Assembly: GCF_003047105.1 (NCBI RefSeq)
Contig: NZ_CP028475.1
Location: forward strand, 558,001-622,000
From: Celeribacter baekdonensis
Lineage (GTDB): Bacteria; Pseudomonadota; Alphaproteobacteria; Rhodobacterales; Rhodobacteraceae
Reading direction: 5' to 3'
Length of the DNA: 64,000 nt
Shown: positions 61,749-64,000 of the stretch, one piece after another
Position numbering within the stretch: the first letter of the stretch is position 1
How the letters are laid out: each line of letters opens with the position of its first letter
Position numbers and translations under genes: made by a program
The notes under the pieces: model-generated
What the model was told of the DNA's origin: nothing
What the model saw: only the letters and a program-made list of their open reading frames with translations
The model's database searches: none

Positions 61749-63041
61749 TCAGGCTTTCAACGTCACCAAAGCGTGGCGTTTCTTGCCAGCAGAGAGTTTC
61801 AGCGGCGTGCCAAGATCGGCGGCGGTGATCAACAGACCTGCGTCCTTGTGATCGGTATCGTTCACCTTGGCACCGTTGTCGGCAAACAGGCGTTTGGCCT
61901 CTTTGCCTGTGCCCACAAGCCCCGAGCGCACAAACAATTGCACGATGGAAATCCCGTCGCCAATCTCTTCTGCACTCAGTTCCAAAGTCGGAAGGTCATC
62001 GCCCATTCCGCCCTTTTCAAACACTTCGCGTGCCGTGGCCTCGGCCGCCGCTGCGGCCTCAGCGCCGTGCAAAAGCGTGGTGACCTCATTGGCCAAAATG
62101 ATTTTCGCGGCGTTGATGTCAGAGCCTTCCAACGCGCCAAGGCGATCACATTCTTCCACCGGCAATTCGGTGTAGAGTTTCAAAAACCGTCCCGTGTCCG
62201 CATCCGTGGTGTTGCGCCAGAATTGCCAGAACTCATAGGGCGACAACATATCCGGGTTCAACCAAATCGCCCCGCCTTGGGATTTGCCCATCTTTTTACC
62301 GTCCGACGTGGTCAAAAGCGGTGTGGTCAGGCCAAAGATTTCATTGTCCAGCACGCGCCGGGTCAGGTCGATGCCGTTGACAATATTGCCCCACTGATCC
62401 GATCCGCCCATCTGCAACAAACAGCCATAGCGGCGGTTCAATTCCAGGAAATCATAGGCCTGAAGGATCATGTAGTTGAATTCGAGGAAGGACAGGCTTT
62501 GTTCCCGGTCCAGACGCGATTTCACGCTCTCAAACGACAACATCCGGTTGACCGAAAAATGCCGCCCGATGTCGCGCAGGAACTCAAGGTAGTTGAGCTG
62601 ATCGAGCCACTCGGCATTGTTGCGCATCAAGGCGCCATTGTTATGCCCTACCGCTTCGCTACTTGAGGGCGCGGCCTTCCCCTCGTCCTTATAATCAAGG
62701 TAGCGTGCAAACACCCGCTGCATCCTGTCGATATTGGCGTCGATCTGTTCAGAGGTCAGCAAAGGCCGCTCATCGGCGCGAAACGAGGGATCGCCCACTT
62801 TGGTGGTGCCGCCGCCCATCAGGGTGATCGGTTGGTTGCCGGTCTTTTGGAACCAGCGCAGCAACATGATGTTGAGCAGGTGCCCGACATGCAAGGACGA
62901 CGCCGTGGCGTCATAGCCGATATAGGCGGTGACCATCCCTTTGTTCAGATAATCGTCCAGCTCTTGCAGGTTGGTGCAGTCGGCCAGGAACCCGCGTTCC
63001 ATGATGATACGCAGAAAGTCTGATTTAGGATGGTAGGTCAT
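61749..63041 (-). CDS. tyrS: Tyrosyl-tRNA synthetase
   Basis: 430 aa; class I motifs: [14 protein letters not shown] (HIGH variant, about residue 50) and [10 protein letters not shown] (KMSKS variant, about 245). A C-terminal S4-like RNA-binding domain follows ([20 protein letters not shown]). Attaches tyrosine to its tRNA. Divergent from anmK. Confidence 0.96.
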   Translation of the reverse strand: MTYHPKSDFLRIIMERGFLADCTNLQELDDYLNKGMVTAYIGYDATASSLHVGHLLNIMLLRWFQKTGNQPITLMGGGTTKVGDPSFRADERPLLTSEQIDANIDRMQRVFARYLDYKDEGKAAPSSSEAVGHNNGALMRNNAEWLDQLNYLEFLRDIGRHFSVNRMLSFESVKSRLDREQSLSFLEFNYMILQAYDFLELNRRYGCLLQMGGSDQWGNIVNGIDLTRRVLDNEIFGLTTPLLTTSDGKKMGKSQGGAIWLNPDMLSPYEFWQFWRNTTDADTGRFLKLYTELPVEECDRLGALEGSDINAAKIILANEVTTLLHGAEAAAAAEATAREVFEKGGMGDDLPTLELSAEEIGDGISIVQLFVRSGLVGTGKEAKRLFADNGAKVNDTDHKDAGLLITAADLGTPLKLSAGKKRHALVTLKA

Positions 63042-63112
63042 CGGTCACATTTCCGTTCAAAGGGTCAGCGCGGCCTGATATATCCGGGCAAAGGCCAAAG
63101 GGAAAGAGTGTC

Positions 63113-64000
63113 ATGCGCGGTATCAGTAAAGCAGAGCCAATCTGGGTGGCCGGATGTATGTCCGGCACCTCGTTGGATGGGGTCGATGTGGCCATGGTTC
63201 TGACCGATGGGGTGGAGATTTTCGCGTTTGGCGACAGTTATTTTCGCCCCTATAGCGAGCCGGAACAGGCGTTGTTTCGTGCCGAGTTGGGGCTTTGGGC
63301 CGCCTCGACGGAGCTGTGTGAGTTGATAGAGACCGCCCATGCTGAAGCCCTGTCCAATCTCAAAGGGTTTGATCTTATTGGCTTTCATGGTCAAACACTG
63401 GCCCATGACCCGGATCATGGCCGCACCTATCAAGCAGGCGATGGCGCGGTTTTGGCTGAGCTGTTCGACGTGCCTGTGGTTTGGGATTTTCGCAGTGCGG
63501 ATGTGGACATGGGCGGGCAGGGCGCGCCGCTTGCGCCGTTTTACCATCATGCCTTAGCGCGCCACATTGGCGCGACATCCCCGGTGGCTTTTCTTAATAT
63601 GGGTGGGGTTGGCAATCTCACTTGGGTCGATCCGCGCATCGCCGATCCTGCAAGCCCCGGCGCTTTGCTGGCCTTTGATACAGGTCCGGCCAATGCTCCG
63701 GTCAATGATCTGATGCGCGCACGACGCGGCATGGCCTATGATGCCAATGGCGCATTCGCCGCCTTGGGCACGCCTGATATGGCCATCGTGACGGCAGGGC
63801 TGGAGCTTCCGTATTTCTACAAAATGCCACCCAAGTCTCTGGATCGGAATGATTTTCATGGCGTCATTGATGCGGTTTCGGCGCTCTCAGACGCCGATGC
63901 TGTCGCCACTTTGACCGCATTCGCCGCCGCCGGTGTTGCGCGGGCAATGGATCATTGTCCAACCCCGCCGAGCGCGCTTTATGTCACCGGCGGAGGGCGG
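63113..64000 (+). CDS. anmK: Anhydro-N-acetylmuramic acid kinase, 3' cut by window edge
   Basis: Phosphorylates anhydroMurNAc in cell-wall recycling. The open frame starts [20 protein letters not shown], followed by LDGVDVAMV, the AnmK hallmark. [31 protein letters not shown] and the terminal YVTGGGR agree. 296 codons are present before the edge; the family is about 370 aa, so the last fifth is missing. GGAAAGAG precedes the ATG. Confidence 0.95.
   Translation, partial: MRGISKAEPIWVAGCMSGTSLDGVDVAMVLTDGVEIFAFGDSYFRPYSEPEQALFRAELGLWAASTELCELIETAHAEALSNLKGFDLIGFHGQTLAHDPDHGRTYQAGDGAVLAELFDVPVVWDFRSADVDMGGQGAPLAPFYHHALARHIGATSPVAFLNMGGVGNLTWVDPRIADPASPGALLAFDTGPANAPVNDLMRARRGMAYDANGAFAALGTPDMAIVTAGLELPYFYKMPPKSLDRNDFHGVIDAVSALSDADAVATLTAFAAAGVARAMDHCPTPPSALYVTGGGR

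Overview
The window looks like chromosomal DNA of an alphaproteobacterium of the order Rhodobacterales (Roseobacter/Rhodobacter relatives). By eye it is GC-rich (roughly 60%). It carries a Rhodobacter-type gene transfer agent (GTA) cluster followed by cysE, a PdhB (E1-beta) subunit with its own lipoyl domain, and perfect TTAA-N7-TTAA boxes of the CtrA type. I found no rRNA, tRNA, CRISPR array or insertion sequence. The genus cannot be fixed from the sequence alone.

Layout. 1-7.8 kb: the 3' end of a YejF-type ABC ATPase, then a GntR/FCD regulator, a DUF1028 hydrolase and a complete Dpp/Opp-type peptide transporter in which the second permease and first ATPase are fused. Three copies of one palindromic motif mark the probable GntR regulon. 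8-16.8 kb: a second uptake and catabolic locus with a DeoR regulator, a class III PLP enzyme translationally coupled to a small-molecule kinase, a PotFGHI/PotABCD-like transporter, an SDR dehydrogenase and an isochorismatase-like hydrolase. 16.8-26.5 kb: alanine dehydrogenase, a Slam-like outer-membrane barrel with its likely client lipoprotein, trigger factor, an aquaporin, a small secreted protein broken by a 7-bp repeat, a lytic transglycosylase, rpsF-rpsR-rplI and two small membrane proteins. 26.7-34.9 kb: the fatty-acid cluster fabD-fabG-acpP-fabF-mltG with a membrane PilZ protein, an unassigned transporter and a K+ channel with a zinc ribbon.

35.1-50.9 kb: a near-complete GTA structural cluster: TerS, TerL, portal, prohead protease, capsid, connectors, tail tube, chaperones, tape measure, distal tail, hub, NlpC/P60 peptidase, megatron and a DUF2793 protein. 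Several things are odd. The leader has an attenuator-like layout, TerL has an apparent -1 frameshift, an antisense membrane-protein gene sits between TerL and portal, and the capsid-connector gap holds two consecutive long inverted repeats.

51-64 kb: housekeeping genes: cysE, pdhABC (with a perfect palindrome upstream of pdhA), a lytic transglycosylase, ftsB, class I aldolase, pgk, two tandem cyclophilins, an outer-membrane barrel, tyrS and the 5' part of anmK.

The best candidates for undescribed biology are the GTA leader (35.04-35.27 kb), the broken or switchable secreted protein at 22.66 kb, the Slam-lipoprotein pair at 18.1-20.0 kb, and the kinase/PLP-lyase-like catabolic locus at 8-16.8 kb.
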